Assembly (NCBI GenBank): GCA_018268465.1
Contig: JAFDWN010000002.1
Span: 1-64,000, forward strand
From: Actinomycetota bacterium
Lineage (GTDB): Bacteria > Actinomycetota > Actinomycetes > Mycobacteriales > Mycobacteriaceae
DNA: 64,000 nucleotides
Reading direction: 5' to 3'
Both the position numbers and the translations under genes were made by a program. Positions 26,201-36,387 of the stretch are shown here, one piece after another; position 1 is the stretch's first letter, and each line of letters begins with the position of its first letter. The notes beneath the pieces are model-generated. The model was not told where the DNA came from and searched no databases. It was given only the letters and a program-made list of their open reading frames with translations.

Positions 26201-26671
26201 GGCGTGCGGGTACTGACGGTCGACCACACCGGGGCGTCGACCAGCAGCCCCGAGGAGGCGGCGGCGATCGTCGCCGAAATCGGCCGGCTGCTCGGTTCGG
26301 CCTGGACCGACGAACACGGCACCCGCCCCCTGGAGCAGAGCGACATCCTGGTCGTCGCGCCCTACAACGCGCAGGTGGTGCTGGTGCGCGACCATCTCGA
26401 GCGGGCGGGCCTCACCGAGGTGCATGCGGGAACGGTCGACAAATTCCAGGGCAGGCAGGCCGCGGTGGTGTTCGTCTCGATGACGGCCTCATCGGTCGAC
26501 GAGGTGCCCCGCGGAATGTCGTTCCTGCTCAACCGCAATCGGCTCAATGTCGCGATCAGCCGGGCCAAGTACGCCAGTGTCCTCGTGCGTTCGCCGATGC
26601 TGACCGAATATCTGCCGTCGACCCCCGCGGGCCTGGTCGACCTCGGCGCATTCCTGGCACTCCCGACCTGA
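23261..26671 (+). CDS. TM0106-family RecB-like nuclease fused to an SF1 helicase, Rv1251c-like (1136 aa)
   Basis: Three modules. Residues ~1-230: RecB/Cas4-like nuclease with the DTK motif (YRLRDTKLA), QLAAYADAL, and a CFRCPEC cysteine pair. Residues ~320-520: RNase-H-like exonuclease domain (YprB type) with FFDFEGDPLW, a YHYAAYEK segment and YNRYDCRST. Residues ~750-1130: SF1 (Dna2/UPF1-like) helicase with Walker A GPPGTGKT, IEEAGQ, GDPQQLPQV, SYRMHP, DKFQGRQA and NVAISRAK. A DNA- or RNA-processing repair role is likely but the family is not well characterised. Length matches Rv1251c (1139 aa). The start is set by the -10 box 7 nt upstream. It ends 1 nt before the convergent exporter. Confidence 0.88.
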   Translation: MFVASDGADRVIYSASDLAAAARCEYALLRAFDARLGRGTAVSADDELLARTARLGADHEARHLDDLRTGGAGEVTLIGRPSYSVAGLTAAAEATRVAVQRRAPVIHQAAMFDGRFVGFADFLVYTDSAVGPRYRLRDTKLARSVKVEALLQLAAYADALAAADVPVDPEVELVLGDGTVRGYRVDELLPVYRPRRAALQRLLDDHLAGGAPVSWDDKHVRACFRCPECTTAVRERDDLLLVAGMRVSQRAHLIDAGVTTVARLAEHTGAVPHLSARTVTALTAQARLQTAPRVDGVPPYEVIDAQPLMVLPDHDKGDLFFDFEGDPLWTAQGQEWGLEYLWGVLDTSDDFQPLWAHDRPGERAALAEFLALVRKRRKRYPNMHIYHYAAYEKSALLRLAGRYGEGEQEVDDLLRNGVLVDLFPLVRKSIRVGTENYSIKSLEPLYMGSELRSGDVTTATDSITQYARYCALRDDGRIDEAAVVLKEIEEYNRYDCRSTRRLRDWLLARAIDSGVPPRGPVPVVQDVPVTPPDAVERTLCKFAGDAVEERTPRQVAVAMLAAARGFHRREDKPYWWSHFDRLNHPTDEWADETGVFVADDARVVADWHTPPRARKPQRRVLLTGQLAAGDLGTDMYALYEPPAPAGLSDDPDRRGFGAVKVVGTDDWDAPTEVTVVEKEPRDADVFAALPFALTPGPPIPTTALRESIETTAAEIAAGLPALPPNATLDVLLREPPRTLSGAPLPRSGVITDDITAALLDLDASYLAVHGPPGTGKTFTTAGVIARLVNEHRWRVGVVAQSHAVVENLFADVIGAGVDPQRVAKKRNTVDGGWRELDNPEFAGFIADNHGCVVGGTAWDFANTNKIARGSLDLLVIEEAGQFSLANMIAVAPAATNLLLLGDPQQLPQVVQGNHPEHVDSSVLAWLVEGGHTLPPQRGYFLDVSYRMHPAVCAAVSRLSYDGRLHSEQRSSARRLAGYDPGVRVLTVDHTGASTSSPEEAAAIVAEIGRLLGSAWTDEHGTRPLEQSDILVVAPYNAQVVLVRDHLERAGLTEVHAGTVDKFQGRQAAVVFVSMTASSVDEVPRGMSFLLNRNRLNVAISRAKYASVLVRSPMLTEYLPSTPAGLVDLGAFLALPT

Positions 26672-26672
26672 G

Positions 26673-28661
26673 CTAGGTATCCCGGGCGTGCCTGCCGTAC
26701 GACGACGTGTCATCGGGATCGGTGCGGGCATGCCTGCCCGGGGAATCGACGGGCCCCTGGCCGGATTCGTGACCACCCCGGGGGGCGGTCGGTTCGGTTC
26801 CGGCCGTTGGCCCTGACCCGTCGGTGGGCGCCGGAAGCGGCCGGAAACGTTGTTCGTCGTCGACGTGGAAACCGTTGTGGGCAAATCCGATCGGCGCGGA
26901 TGTGCCGTCGGCCACCGGACCGTCCGCCGGCCACGGATCCGCGTCGTACCGGCTCTCGCCGGCCGTGCCCGCGCCGCGGCCATGCCCCGCCCGGGTGGGC
27001 AGTGGTTCGGTCTCGGGATCGTGCGGATCGTCCTCCCACGTGACGACATACTCGACGTACTCGTCGTCATCGAAGTCGTCCACGTCCCCGACTTCGCCAG
27101 CACCCTCGACATCCCCGAAGTCACCGTTGTCCTCGAGGTCGTCGTCGACGTCATCGTGGCCGGCGACGGCGACCGTGGCCGGCGACGCCGGCCGGTCACC
27201 GGAGCCCACCAGGAAGATCGCCGCCACCACACCGAACAGCGCCACGAATGCGGGCAGCAGTGTCGACTGCGCCATCGCGGCGGCGAAGGGTTCCTGCAGG
27301 AAGTCGGGCAGCTGCGTCACCTCGCCGTCGGCGCGCGGCCGATCCCCGGTCGCCCCCGGGACCTCCGCGCTGATCCGTGCCGTCATGAACGCCGCCATGC
27401 CGGCGCTGCCGAGCACCGACCCGACCTGCCGGGTGGCGTTGTAAACGCCGGAGCCCGCACCGGCCAACTCCGGCGGCAGGTGCCGGGTGGCGGTGGCGGC
27501 GAGAGGCGACCAGATGAACGCCATCCCGACACCCATGGCGGTCAGCGGCAGCACCACCCGCCAGATCGGTGTCACCGGCGTCATCTCGACGGACAGCCAT
27601 GTCAGTCCGATCGCCAGCACCGAGAACCCGAACCCGATCACCGGGCGCGGATGAGAGCGGTCCACGATGCGGCCCACCCACGGCGCCAGCAACCCCGTCG
27701 CAATCGCCATCGGTGCCGTCAGCAACGCCGCGCCGGTTGGGGAGAGCCCGCAGACGGCCTGCGCGTAGAACATGACCGGCAGGATCATGGCCGTCACCAC
27801 GAAGCCGATGGTGGCGATGCCCAGATTGGACAGCGTGAAATCGCGGTCGCGGAAGATCCGCAGCGGGATGAGCGGCTCGTTGTCGGCGTTGACCCACTGC
27901 CAGTAGACGAAGGCGGCGATGAAGCCGACACCGGCGACGACCGTGGCCCAGATCCAGGCGCCCCAGTCGTTGGATTGGCCTTCCTGCAGGCCGAACACGA
28001 TGAGGAACATCCCGATGCCCGACAACAGCACACCGGGCACGTCGAAACGCGACCCGCTGGTCGGAAGCACCGGCACGAGCCAGACGGCCAGCGCCACGCC
28101 GACGACGCCGATCGGCACGTTGACGAAAAAGATCCACTGCCAGCCCAATGCGTCGACCAGCACCCCGCCGGCCAGCGGGCCCACCAGGGTGGCGACACCG
28201 GCCGTGGCACCCCAGACGCTCAACGCGACGCCGCGGCGCTCGGGCGGGAAGATGCGCGTGATGGTCGACAGCGTCTGCGGGGTGAGCAGGGCCGCACCGA
28301 CACCTTGGGCGACACGTGCCGAGATCAGCATCTGGATGCTGTCGGCCAGACCGCACCACAGCGACGCGGCGGTGAACAAGGTCAACCCGGCCAGGTAGAG
28401 ATTCTTCGGGCCGAACCGGTCGCCGAGTCTGCCCGCCAACAGCAGCGGGACCGCGTACCCCAGCAGATACGCGCTGGTCACCCAGATGACGGCGTCGTAG
28501 CCGATGCCCAAACTGCTCATGATCGACGGATTGGCCACCGCGACGATCGTGGCGTCGACCAAGATCATGAAAAAGCCGACGAGCATGGCCCACAACGCGT
28601 TCCACGGGTTGGTGGTCGCGGCGGCAGGGCCCTGCGCACGGGCGGTCAGTGTCTCGGGCAT
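26673..28661 (-). CDS. DHA2-family drug:proton antiporter, Rv1250-like, with long acidic tail (662 aa)
   Basis: EmrB/QacA-type major-facilitator exporter with about 14 helices in residues ~15-480. It has motif D1 in the first helix region ([15 protein letters not shown]), motif [11 protein letters not shown] and motif C-like [21 protein letters not shown]. Residues ~488-662 form an unusual cytoplasmic tail: a strongly acidic Asp/Glu run, then Pro/Gly/His-rich disordered sequence ending SYGRHARDT. Rv1250 is 579 aa, so the tail is longer here. The ATG at 28661 starts the family N-terminus. It lies 88 nt downstream of a second exporter, with a hairpin between. Confidence 0.86.
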   Translation of the reverse strand: MPETLTARAQGPAAATTNPWNALWAMLVGFFMILVDATIVAVANPSIMSSLGIGYDAVIWVTSAYLLGYAVPLLLAGRLGDRFGPKNLYLAGLTLFTAASLWCGLADSIQMLISARVAQGVGAALLTPQTLSTITRIFPPERRGVALSVWGATAGVATLVGPLAGGVLVDALGWQWIFFVNVPIGVVGVALAVWLVPVLPTSGSRFDVPGVLLSGIGMFLIVFGLQEGQSNDWGAWIWATVVAGVGFIAAFVYWQWVNADNEPLIPLRIFRDRDFTLSNLGIATIGFVVTAMILPVMFYAQAVCGLSPTGAALLTAPMAIATGLLAPWVGRIVDRSHPRPVIGFGFSVLAIGLTWLSVEMTPVTPIWRVVLPLTAMGVGMAFIWSPLAATATRHLPPELAGAGSGVYNATRQVGSVLGSAGMAAFMTARISAEVPGATGDRPRADGEVTQLPDFLQEPFAAAMAQSTLLPAFVALFGVVAAIFLVGSGDRPASPATVAVAGHDDVDDDLEDNGDFGDVEGAGEVGDVDDFDDDEYVEYVVTWEDDPHDPETEPLPTRAGHGRGAGTAGESRYDADPWPADGPVADGTSAPIGFAHNGFHVDDEQRFRPLPAPTDGSGPTAGTEPTAPRGGHESGQGPVDSPGRHARTDPDDTSSYGRHARDT

Positions 28662-28700
28662 CGTGAATCGACTCGTTGGGGAACGATCCCAGCCGACGCT

Positions 28701-28750
28701 ACGGACCCGCCGGAATCCCGACAAGTCGGGGCCCGTCCGGGCTGGTCCGT
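28701..28750 (-). terminator. Hairpin at the end of the Bcr/CflA-type exporter
   Basis: Nested inverted repeats: outer ACGGACC (28701-28707) with GGTCCGT (28744-28750), inner CCCGAC (28717-28722) with GTCGGG (28725-28730). It starts at the exporter stop codon and lacks a U-run. Confidence 0.4.
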
Positions 28751-30021
28751 CAGGCGGCCTCCGCCGCGGCCGTCGCCGCCACACCGACGCCGGAACCGGC
28801 AACACCGGCCGCACGCAGCGCCACCAGCGCGATGAGCATCCCGGTCGTCATGGTCAGCGCCAGTGCAAGCGCGTCGTTGCCCAGGATCCCGACCAGCGGC
28901 GCGACCGCCGCGCCCACTCCGAACTGGGCTGCGCCCAGCAGCGCCGCCGCGGTACCCGCGGCGTCGGGATGGCGGGACAGCGCGACCGCAGGCGCGTTCG
29001 GCAGCACCAGACCCATCGCCGTCAGGATCGCGAAGACCGGTACGACGAATCCGTACAGACCGCCCGCCCCGGCGACGGTCAGGCCGACGAAGACCAGGCC
29101 GGCCAGCGACGCACCCGCCAACGCCCAGAGGGTGATGGTCTGCGGTGCGAACCGCCGCAGCAGCACCACGTTGAACTGTGTCGCCCCGATCAACGCGATC
29201 GCGCCCGCGCCGAAGACGAGCGCGAACATCTGCTGATCGAGCCCGTAGCGGTCCTGCAGCACGAAGGGCGCCGCGGCGATGTAGGCGAACAGGCCCGACA
29301 TGGCCAGCGCCGCGACCAGCACCAGGATCACGAAACGCACGTCACGCAACAGCTCGAGGTAGGTCGCGCCGATACTGCGGACGCGCAGCGGCCTGCGGTG
29401 AGAGACGGGCAGCGTCTCCGGCAGCGCCAGCACCGCCGTCAGCAGCAGTCCGCCCGCGAGGACGACCAGCACCGCGAACACCCAGTGCCACGACGCGTGC
29501 AGCAGCACGGCCGCCCCCAGGGACGGCGCCACCACGGGTGCCACTCCCAGGACCAGCATCAGCCGTGACATCACGGTTGCCGCGGCCGAGCCGGAGAACA
29601 GGTCACCGACGACGGCGATCGCCACCACCATCGCCGCGGCGGCGCCCATGCCCTGCAGCCCGCGGGCCAGACCGAGCACCGTGATGGTGGGCGCGACGAT
29701 GCACAGCAGGGAGGCCAGCATATGCAGCACCACCCCGGCCATCAGCGGGCGCCGACGGCCCACCGAATCCGACAGCGGCCCCACGATCAGCTGGCCCAGC
29801 GCCAGCCCCGCCAGCGTCCCGGTCAGGGTCAGCTGAGCCACCGACGACGAGACGGACAACTCCTCGGCGATGCCGGGTAGCGCGGGCAGGTACATGTCGA
29901 TGGTGAGCGGACCGAGCGCCACCAGCGCGCCGAGCACCACGATCATCCGAACGCGGCTCACCTCCGGCCGGTCATCGACGGACTGCGCGCCTACTCCACT
30001 CACGTTCCGGGATGATGCCAT
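28750..30021 (-). CDS. Bcr/CflA-family multidrug efflux MFS transporter (423 aa)
   Basis: Twelve-helix drug exporter. The N-terminal [16 protein letters not shown] segment, [31 protein letters not shown] motif region (written in parts here) and [12 protein letters not shown] are diagnostic of the Bcr/CflA family (bicyclomycin, chloramphenicol, sulfonamide export). The ATG at 30021 gives the shortest cytoplasmic N-terminus with a basic stretch; an ATG five codons upstream (30036) is also possible. The upstream DNA is AT-rich, suggesting a promoter. I recall no H37Rv counterpart between Rv1249c and Rv1250, so it may be an addition. Confidence 0.86.
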   Translation of the reverse strand: MASSRNVSGVGAQSVDDRPEVSRVRMIVVLGALVALGPLTIDMYLPALPGIAEELSVSSSVAQLTLTGTLAGLALGQLIVGPLSDSVGRRRPLMAGVVLHMLASLLCIVAPTITVLGLARGLQGMGAAAAMVVAIAVVGDLFSGSAAATVMSRLMLVLGVAPVVAPSLGAAVLLHASWHWVFAVLVVLAGGLLLTAVLALPETLPVSHRRPLRVRSIGATYLELLRDVRFVILVLVAALAMSGLFAYIAAAPFVLQDRYGLDQQMFALVFGAGAIALIGATQFNVVLLRRFAPQTITLWALAGASLAGLVFVGLTVAGAGGLYGFVVPVFAILTAMGLVLPNAPAVALSRHPDAAGTAAALLGAAQFGVGAAVAPLVGILGNDALALALTMTTGMLIALVALRAAGVAGSGVGVAATAAAEAA

Positions 30022-30199
30022 GCGAATAGTTAGCACCGCATATCTATATTTTCTTCCCGCCCGTCCCCACCTCGCCGTCGCAGCGCGTGGACGTGACCAC
30101 GATCACCCCCGGGCACTGCGCACCCGGCACCGTTCGTTGACGACGCGTTAGCCTGGAGTTGCCTGAACACGACGGGCACGTTGCACGGGGAGGTCGCAT

Positions 30200-30952
30200 A
30201 TGAGTGCTCGGTCGAGCGCCAAAAGCCAGGTTCCGGCCACCACCAACGGCTCGGACGAACACGCCGGCGCCGCCGCGCGGGCGTTGTCGTTGGTCATCGA
30301 GCGGAGTTCGCGGGTTCAGGCGCCTGCCGTCAAGGCCTACGTCAACCGGTTACGTGAGCACGACCCGGACGCCAGCCCGGCGGAGATCGTCTCCAAGCTG
30401 GAGAAGCACTATCTGGCCGCGGTGATGGCCAGCGGTGCGGCGGTCGGCTCGGCGGCGGCCATCCCCGGCATCGGGACGCTGGCGGCGCTGTCGGCCGTGG
30501 CGGGCGAGACGGTGGTGTTCCTGGAGGCCACGTCGGTATTCGTGCTGGCTGTCGCCGAGGTGCACGGCATCCCGGCCGACCACCGCGAACGCCGCAGGGC
30601 GCTGGTGCTCTCGGTGCTCGTCGGCGACGACAGCAAGCGCGCGGTCTCCGACCTGCTCGGTCCCGGCCGAACCAGCGGCGCGTGGCTGAGTGACGGGGCC
30701 GCGACGCTGCCGCTGCCCGCGGTGTCTCAACTCAATACGCGGCTGTTGCGGTACTTCGTCAAGCGTTACGCCCTCAAGCGGGGGGCCATCGCGTTCGGAA
30801 AGCTGCTGCCGGTGGGCATCGGCGCGGTCGTGGGCGGGGCCGGCAACCGCCTGATGGGCAAGAAGATCGTCGGCAATGCGCGGCGGGCATTCGGGTCACC
30901 GCCGCCGCGGTGGCCCGCCACTCTTCACGTGTTGCCGTCCGCACATCTCTAG
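30200..30952 (+). CDS. Membrane-associated protein, Rv1249c-like (250 aa)
   Basis: The central part has two or more small-residue hydrophobic segments (AVMASGAAVGSAAAIPGIGT and GAIAFGKLLPVGIGAVVGGA), compatible with membrane insertion, flanked by charged regions. Known homologues are uncharacterised mycobacterial proteins; the position directly upstream of kgd matches Rv1249c. The ATG at 30200 has GGGAGG at good spacing. It may share a promoter region with kgd, but a 171-nt spacer separates them. Confidence 0.8.
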   Translation: MSARSSAKSQVPATTNGSDEHAGAAARALSLVIERSSRVQAPAVKAYVNRLREHDPDASPAEIVSKLEKHYLAAVMASGAAVGSAAAIPGIGTLAALSAVAGETVVFLEATSVFVLAVAEVHGIPADHRERRRALVLSVLVGDDSKRAVSDLLGPGRTSGAWLSDGAATLPLPAVSQLNTRLLRYFVKRYALKRGAIAFGKLLPVGIGAVVGGAGNRLMGKKIVGNARRAFGSPPPRWPATLHVLPSAHL

Positions 30953-31123
30953 TGGCCAACCGCACACCGACGGGTTGTGCAGTGCGTTGCTCACTGCGAC
31001 GCACGACGCGTTAGCCTTTATGCGGCGGAAAAGCGGATAACCGCACCTAAGGGAATCAAAGAACGAGTGGCGAGCGGCATTCGGCACGCTTGCCGGACAG
31101 AAGAAGCGAGGCGAGTCGCTGCC

Positions 31124-34100
31124 GTGAGCAGTTCACCATCACCATTCGGACAGAACGAGTGGTTGGTAGAGGAGATGTATCGCAAGTTCCGCGAGGATCC
31201 CTCGTCGGTAGACCCTAGTTGGCACGAATTCCTGGTCGACTACTCCCCCGAACCAACCACCGACGCGACCACGGCGAGCGGAAACGGACAGCCCGCCCAG
31301 GCGGCCCCGCCCGTCGCCCCGACCAAGCCGGCAGAGCCGGCGCCCGCACCGAAGGCCAAACCTGCCGCGGCCAACGGCGCCCCGGCCAAGGCTGCCAAGC
31401 CGGCACCGGCCACGGCCGACAAGCCCAAGGCCCCGGCCGCTGCGGCGGCAGCCGACACTGACGAAACCCAGGTGTTGCGCGGCGCGGCGGCCGCGGTCGT
31501 CAAGAACATGTCGGCCTCGCTGGACGTGCCGACGGCCACCAGCGTGCGCGCCATCCCGGCGAAGCTGATGATCGACAACCGGACGGTCATCAACAACCAC
31601 CTCAAACGCACCCGCGGCGGCAAGATCAGCTTCACCCATCTGCTCGGATACGCGATCGTGCAGGCGGTCAAGAAGTTCCCCAACATGAACCGGCACTTCG
31701 CCGAGATCAACGGCAAGCCCAACGCGGTGACACCCGCGCACACCAACCTCGGTCTCGCCATCGACCTGCAGGGCAAGGACGGAAACCGCCAGCTCGTCGT
31801 CGCCGCGATCAAACGTTGCGACACAATGCGTTTCGGCCAGTTCATCGCCGCCTACGAGGACATCGTGCGGCGCGCCCGCGACGGCAAGCTGACCGCCGAG
31901 GACTTCTCCGGGGTCACCATCTCGCTGACCAACCCGGGCACCATCGGCACCGTGCACTCGGTGCCGCGGCTCATGCGCGGCCAGGGCGCGATCATCGGCG
32001 CCGGCGCGATGGAGTATCCCGCGGAATTCCAGGGCGCCAGCGAGGAACGCATCGCCGACCTGGGCGTAGGCAAGCTGATGACGCTGACCTCGACTTACGA
32101 CCACCGCATCATCCAGGGTGCGGAGTCGGGCGACTTCCTGCGCACCGTGCACACGCTGCTGCTCGATGACGAGTTCTACGACGAGATCTTCCTCGAGCTG
32201 GGCATCCCGTACGAGCCGGTGCGGTGGCGCAAGGACAACCCCGATTCCATCGAGGACAAGAACGCCCGCGTCATCGAGCTGATCGCCGCGTACCGCAACC
32301 GCGGCCACCTGATGGCCGATATCGACCCGCTGCGCCTGGACAAGGCGCGGTTCCGCAGCCATCCGGACCTCGACGTGCTCTCCCACGGCCTGACGCTGTG
32401 GGACCTGGACCGCGAATTCAAGGTCAACGGCTTCGCCGGGGCGGAGCACAAGAAACTGCGCGACGTCCTCGGGCTGCTGCGCGACTCCTACTGCCGCCAC
32501 GTCGGCGTGGAATACACCCACATCCTCGAACCCGAACAGCAGGAGTGGATCGAGGAGCGCATCGAGGTCAAGCACGAGAAGCCGACGGTTGCCCAGCAGA
32601 AGTACATCCTGTCCAAGCTGAACGCCGCCGAGGCCTTCGAAACCTTCCTGCAGACCAAATATGTTGGGCAGAAGCGGTTTTCGCTTGAGGGTGCCGAGAC
32701 CGTCATCCCGATGATGGACGCCGTCATCGACCAGAGCGCCGAACACGCCCTCGACGAGGTCGTCATCGGCATGCCGCACCGCGGCCGCCTCAACGTGCTG
32801 GCCAATATCGTCGGCAAGCCCTACTCGCAGATCTTCAGCGAGTTCGAGGGCAACCTCAACCCCTCGCAGGCCCACGGCTCCGGTGACGTCAAATACCACC
32901 TCGGCGCCTCGGGCACGTATCTGCAGATGTTCGGCGACAACGACATCGAGGTGTCGCTGACCGCCAACCCGTCGCACCTGGAGGCCGTCGACCCGGTGCT
33001 CGAGGGTCTGGTGCGTGCCAAACAGGACCTGCTGAACAAGGGTGACGGCGAGGACGGCTTCACCGTCGTCCCGCTGATGTTGCACGGAGACGCGGCCTTC
33101 GCCGGACAGGGTGTGGTCGCCGAGACGCTGAACCTGGCCCTGCTGCGCGGGTACCGCACCGGCGGCACCATCCACATCATCGTCAACAACCAGATCGGCT
33201 TCACGACCTCGCCGCATGCCTCGCGCTCGTCGGAGTACTGCACCGATGTCGCGAAGATGATCGGCGCGCCGATCTTCCACGTCAACGGCGACGACCCCGA
33301 GGCATGCGTGTGGGTGGCGCGGCTGGCCGTGGACTTCCGGCAGAAGTTCAAGAAGGACGTCGTCATCGACATGTTGTGCTACCGCAGACGCGGCCACAAC
33401 GAAGGTGACGACCCGTCGATGACCCAGCCCAACATGTACGACGTCATCGACACCAAGCGCGGGGTGCGCAAGACGTACACCGAATCGCTCATCGGCCGCG
33501 GCGACATCTCGATGAAGGAGGCCGAGGACGCGCTACGCGACTACCAGGGCCAGCTGGAACGGGTGTTCAACGAAGTCCGCGAGCTGGAGAAACACGTCAT
33601 CGAACCGAGCGAGTCGGTGGAGTCCGACCAGATGATCCCGCGCGGGATGACCACCGCGGTGGACAAGGCGCTGCTGGCACGGATCGGCGACGCGCATCTG
33701 GCGTTCCCCGACGGCTTCACCGTGCACCCGCGGGTCAAGCCGGTGCTGGAGAAGCGCCGCGAGATGGCCTATGAGGGCAAGGTGGACTGGGCCTTCGGCG
33801 AGCTGCTGGCCCTCGGGTCGTTCCTGGCCGAGGGCAAGCTGATCCGCTTCTCGGGTCAGGACACCCGACGTGGCACGTTCACCCAGCGGCATTCGGTGGT
33901 CATCGACCGCAAGACCGGCGAAGAGTTCACCCCGCTGCAGCTGCTGACGGTCAATCCCGACGGCACGTCCACCGGAGGCAAATTCCTGGTGTACGACTCG
34001 GCTCTGTCGGAGTATGCCGCGGTGGGCTTCGAATACGGCTACTCGGTGGGCAACCCCTCGGCGCTGGTGTTGTGGGAAGCGCAGTTCGGCGACTTCGTCA

Positions 34101-34840
34101 ACGGCGCGCAGTCGATCATCGACGAGTTCATCAGCTCCGGCGAGGCCAAATGGGGCCAGCTGTCCGACGTGGTGCTGCTGCTGCCGCACGGCCATGAAGG
34201 TCAGGGTCCCGACCACACCTCCGGGCGCATCGAGCGCTTCCTGCAGCTGTGGGCCGAGGGCAACATGACCATCGCCGTGCCGTCGACCCCGGCGAACTAC
34301 TTCCACCTGCTGCGCCGCCACGGCCTCGACGGTGTGCACCGGCCGCTGATCGTGTTCACGCCGAAGTCGATGCTGCGCAACAAAGCCGCCGTCAGCGATA
34401 TCCGCGACTTCACCGAGCAGAAGTTCCGGTCGATCCTGGAGGAGCCGACCTACACCGACGGCGACGGCGACCGTAACAAGGCCAAACGCGTCCTGCTGAC
34501 CAGCGGCAAGATCTACTACGAGTTGGCGGCGCGCAAGACCAAGGACAAGCGGGACGACGTCGCGATCGTGCGGATCGAGCAGCTCGCTCCGCTGCCGCGC
34601 CGCCGGCTGGCCAACACGCTGGAGGCCTACCCCAACGCCGACCAGTTCTTCTGGGTGCAGGAAGAGCCTGCCAACCAGGGCGCATGGCCGACGTTCGGGC
34701 TGACGCTGCCGGAGTTGCTCCCGGACCGGCTCGCCGGTATCAAGCGGATCTCGCGGCGGGCCATGTCGGCGCCGTCGTCGGGCTCGTCCAAGGTGCATGC
34801 TGTCGAACAGCAGGAGATCATCGACGAGGCGTTCGCCTGA
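31124..34840 (+). CDS. kgd: Multifunctional 2-oxoglutarate metabolism enzyme Kgd/SucA (1238 aa)
   Basis: Actinobacterial fusion of an E2o-like succinyltransferase domain and the E1o 2-oxoglutarate dehydrogenase. N-terminal [16 protein letters not shown] lid, Ala/Pro/Lys-rich linker (residues ~45-110), then the E2o-like domain with catalytic H327 in TYDHRIIQG, followed by ThDP-dependent E1 with [18 protein letters not shown] and NNQIGFTT. It gives 2-oxoglutarate decarboxylase, dehydrogenase and HOAS activities and is controlled by GarA in mycobacteria. The GTG at 31124 aligns with the Rv1248c start (1231 aa); the frame is open upstream without similarity. A hairpin follows the gene. Confidence 0.95.
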   Translation: MSSSPSPFGQNEWLVEEMYRKFREDPSSVDPSWHEFLVDYSPEPTTDATTASGNGQPAQAAPPVAPTKPAEPAPAPKAKPAAANGAPAKAAKPAPATADKPKAPAAAAAADTDETQVLRGAAAAVVKNMSASLDVPTATSVRAIPAKLMIDNRTVINNHLKRTRGGKISFTHLLGYAIVQAVKKFPNMNRHFAEINGKPNAVTPAHTNLGLAIDLQGKDGNRQLVVAAIKRCDTMRFGQFIAAYEDIVRRARDGKLTAEDFSGVTISLTNPGTIGTVHSVPRLMRGQGAIIGAGAMEYPAEFQGASEERIADLGVGKLMTLTSTYDHRIIQGAESGDFLRTVHTLLLDDEFYDEIFLELGIPYEPVRWRKDNPDSIEDKNARVIELIAAYRNRGHLMADIDPLRLDKARFRSHPDLDVLSHGLTLWDLDREFKVNGFAGAEHKKLRDVLGLLRDSYCRHVGVEYTHILEPEQQEWIEERIEVKHEKPTVAQQKYILSKLNAAEAFETFLQTKYVGQKRFSLEGAETVIPMMDAVIDQSAEHALDEVVIGMPHRGRLNVLANIVGKPYSQIFSEFEGNLNPSQAHGSGDVKYHLGASGTYLQMFGDNDIEVSLTANPSHLEAVDPVLEGLVRAKQDLLNKGDGEDGFTVVPLMLHGDAAFAGQGVVAETLNLALLRGYRTGGTIHIIVNNQIGFTTSPHASRSSEYCTDVAKMIGAPIFHVNGDDPEACVWVARLAVDFRQKFKKDVVIDMLCYRRRGHNEGDDPSMTQPNMYDVIDTKRGVRKTYTESLIGRGDISMKEAEDALRDYQGQLERVFNEVRELEKHVIEPSESVESDQMIPRGMTTAVDKALLARIGDAHLAFPDGFTVHPRVKPVLEKRREMAYEGKVDWAFGELLALGSFLAEGKLIRFSGQDTRRGTFTQRHSVVIDRKTGEEFTPLQLLTVNPDGTSTGGKFLVYDSALSEYAAVGFEYGYSVGNPSALVLWEAQFGDFVNGAQSIIDEFISSGEAKWGQLSDVVLLLPHGHEGQGPDHTSGRIERFLQLWAEGNMTIAVPSTPANYFHLLRRHGLDGVHRPLIVFTPKSMLRNKAAVSDIRDFTEQKFRSILEEPTYTDGDGDRNKAKRVLLTSGKIYYELAARKTKDKRDDVAIVRIEQLAPLPRRRLANTLEAYPNADQFFWVQEEPANQGAWPTFGLTLPELLPDRLAGIKRISRRAMSAPSSGSSKVHAVEQQEIIDEAFA

Positions 34841-34912
34841 GCACGGCCCGGTGACGATGCGGAGCGAGCCCCGCGGAGGAACCGGGCAGTGGGGCCGCGT
34901 CGCCAGGTGTGT

Positions 34913-34950
34913 ACTGACTGCGATCTCTTCGCGGAATCGTCGCAGTCAGT
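34913..34950 (+). terminator. Inverted repeat downstream of kgd
   Basis: ACTGACTGCGA (34913-34923) and TCGCAGTCAGT (34940-34950) are perfect 11-bp arms with a 16-nt loop, 72 nt after the kgd stop. There is no T-run, so termination is inferred from position only. Confidence 0.4.
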
Positions 34951-35038
34951 TCACACTCGCGACGGATTAGTCGGGCGGTACCGGAACGGCCCGCCGCGGC
35001 GGGCCGGCGATACGGGTGTCAGACGGGCGGGACCGGCC

Positions 35039-35440
35039 TCACAGCCCGAACAGCGGGAACGGGATCGGTGACTGACCGTTGGCCAGTTGTGTGACGGCCG
35101 TCGGGCAGAACACCGAGATCGCCAGGCCGGTGAACATCGTGGCCGGACCGAGCGGCCTGCCGATCGCATCGGCAACCTGCGCGGCGACGTTCGCGACGTT
35201 CTGCCCGGGTTCGACGAGACGCGGGCATACCGACTGCCCGACCGCGACCGCGGTCGCGGGATCGATGCCGGTCAGGCCCGCATCGGCCAGTCCGGCGTTG
35301 GTCAGCGCCGAGACGAACGCATCGGTTGTGGGATCGGCCTGTGCCGGAGCGGCGACGGTGGCCGCGGCGCCCATCAATGCGACGGGCCCGATCACCGACA
35401 TCGCCAGTGCCGCCAGGGTCGCCTTACTGTTGCGCTTCAT
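35039..35440 (-). CDS. Secreted DUF732-type protein (133 aa)
   Basis: A classical signal peptide (MKRNSK n-region, long hydrophobic core) ends at APAQA, giving a mature protein of about 97 residues starting DPTTDAF. The mature part has two cysteines (SVCPRL and VFCPTA) likely to form a disulfide, and the AFVSALTNAGL / VGQSVC pattern of mycobacterial DUF732 proteins. Function unknown. The ATG at 35440 fits the signal peptide. It is divergent from the SDR gene, with a strong palindrome in the spacer. Confidence 0.75.
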   Translation of the reverse strand: MKRNSKATLAALAMSVIGPVALMGAAATVAAPAQADPTTDAFVSALTNAGLADAGLTGIDPATAVAVGQSVCPRLVEPGQNVANVAAQVADAIGRPLGPATMFTGLAISVFCPTAVTQLANGQSPIPFPLFGL

Positions 35441-35491
35441 GACCTAAGCATCGCCGACCGCATTCCGACCGTTACCGACGGCCCCCGCATC

Positions 35492-35514
35492 AGCCGGTAC
35501 CCGCGGTACCGGCT
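35492..35514. promoter_or_regulatory. Palindromic operator candidate between DUF732 gene and SDR
   Basis: AGCCGGTACC and GGTACCGGCT (35492-35501 and 35505-35514) are perfect 10-bp arms around CGC. It is 39-61 nt upstream of the SDR start and 52-74 nt upstream of the DUF732 start, a suitable place for a shared operator. Confidence 0.45.
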
Positions 35515-35552
35515 ACCCTCGATTTTGTCGACTCATACAAGGGAGAATGGCT

Positions 35553-36377
35553 ATGGACGGCTTTGCCGGGAAGGTGGCCGTGGTCACCGGTGCCGGGTCG
35601 GGAATCGGGCAGGCGCTGGCGATCGAGCTGGCACGGTCCGGTGCCAAAGTGGCGATCAGCGACGTCGACACCGACGGTCTGGCCGTCACCGAGGAACGTC
35701 TGACGACGATGGGTGCCCAGGTCAGGGCCGATCGTCTCGACGTCACCGAACGCGAGGCCTTTCACGCCTACGCCGACACGGTCGCCGAACACTTCGGCAA
35801 GGTCAACCAGATCTACAACAACGCGGGCATCGCGTTCGCCGGCGACGTCGAGGTCAGCCAGTTCAAGGACATCGAACGGGTGATGGATGTCGATTACTGG
35901 GGCGTGGTCAACGGCACGAAGGTGTTCCTGCCGCACCTGATCGCATCGGGCGACGGCCACGTGGTCAACGTCTCGAGTGTGTTCGGGCTGTTCGCCGTGC
36001 CCGGCCAGGCTGCCTACAACTCCGCCAAGTTCGCCGTCCGCGGATTCACCGAGGCGCTGCGCCAGGAGATGATATTGGCGGGACACCCGGTCAAGGTCAC
36101 CACGATCCATCCCGGTGGCGTCAAGACCGCAATCGCCCGCAATGCCACCGCCGCCGAAGGCCTCGACGTCGACGAGCTGGCGCACTCCTTCGACAAGCTG
36201 GCCTCGACCACCCCGGAGAAGGCCGCGCGGGTGATCCTCGACGGTGTCCGCAAGAACAAGGCACGCGTGCTTGTCGGCACCGACGCCAAGGTGCTCGACC
36301 TCATCGTGCGGGTGACAGGTTCGCGCTACCAGTGGCTGTTCTCCAAGGTGGCAGCAAAGGCGATGACACCGCGCTGA
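35553..36377 (+). CDS. Short-chain dehydrogenase, Rv1245c-like (274 aa)
   Basis: Classical SDR with TGAGSGIG near the N-terminus, NNAGIAFAG, catalytic serine in NVSSVFG, and YNSAK. Close to Rv1245c (276 aa), whose substrate is not known. I prefer the ATG at 35553 because GGGAGA lies 6 nt upstream of it, whereas the ATG at 35547 directly abuts that motif; the difference is two residues. It is convergent with lpqZ. Confidence 0.87.
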   Translation: MDGFAGKVAVVTGAGSGIGQALAIELARSGAKVAISDVDTDGLAVTEERLTTMGAQVRADRLDVTEREAFHAYADTVAEHFGKVNQIYNNAGIAFAGDVEVSQFKDIERVMDVDYWGVVNGTKVFLPHLIASGDGHVVNVSSVFGLFAVPGQAAYNSAKFAVRGFTEALRQEMILAGHPVKVTTIHPGGVKTAIARNATAAEGLDVDELAHSFDKLASTTPEKAARVILDGVRKNKARVLVGTDAKVLDLIVRVTGSRYQWLFSKVAAKAMTPR

Positions 36378-36387
36378 CGGCGGCCGC

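Noticed and set aside
24191..26425. 744-aa open frame antisense to the nuclease-helicase
   Set aside because: The plus-strand frame has clear helicase motifs throughout; the antisense frame has none.
26850..28835. 661-aa plus-strand frame across the DHA2 exporter
   Set aside because: Asp/Arg/His-rich shadow of the exporter; no signal, domain or ribosome-binding site.
31139..33397. 752-aa open frame antisense to kgd on the minus strand
   Set aside because: It mirrors the codon periodicity of kgd in high-GC DNA, has no recognisable motif and is rich in Val/Gly/His shadow residues.
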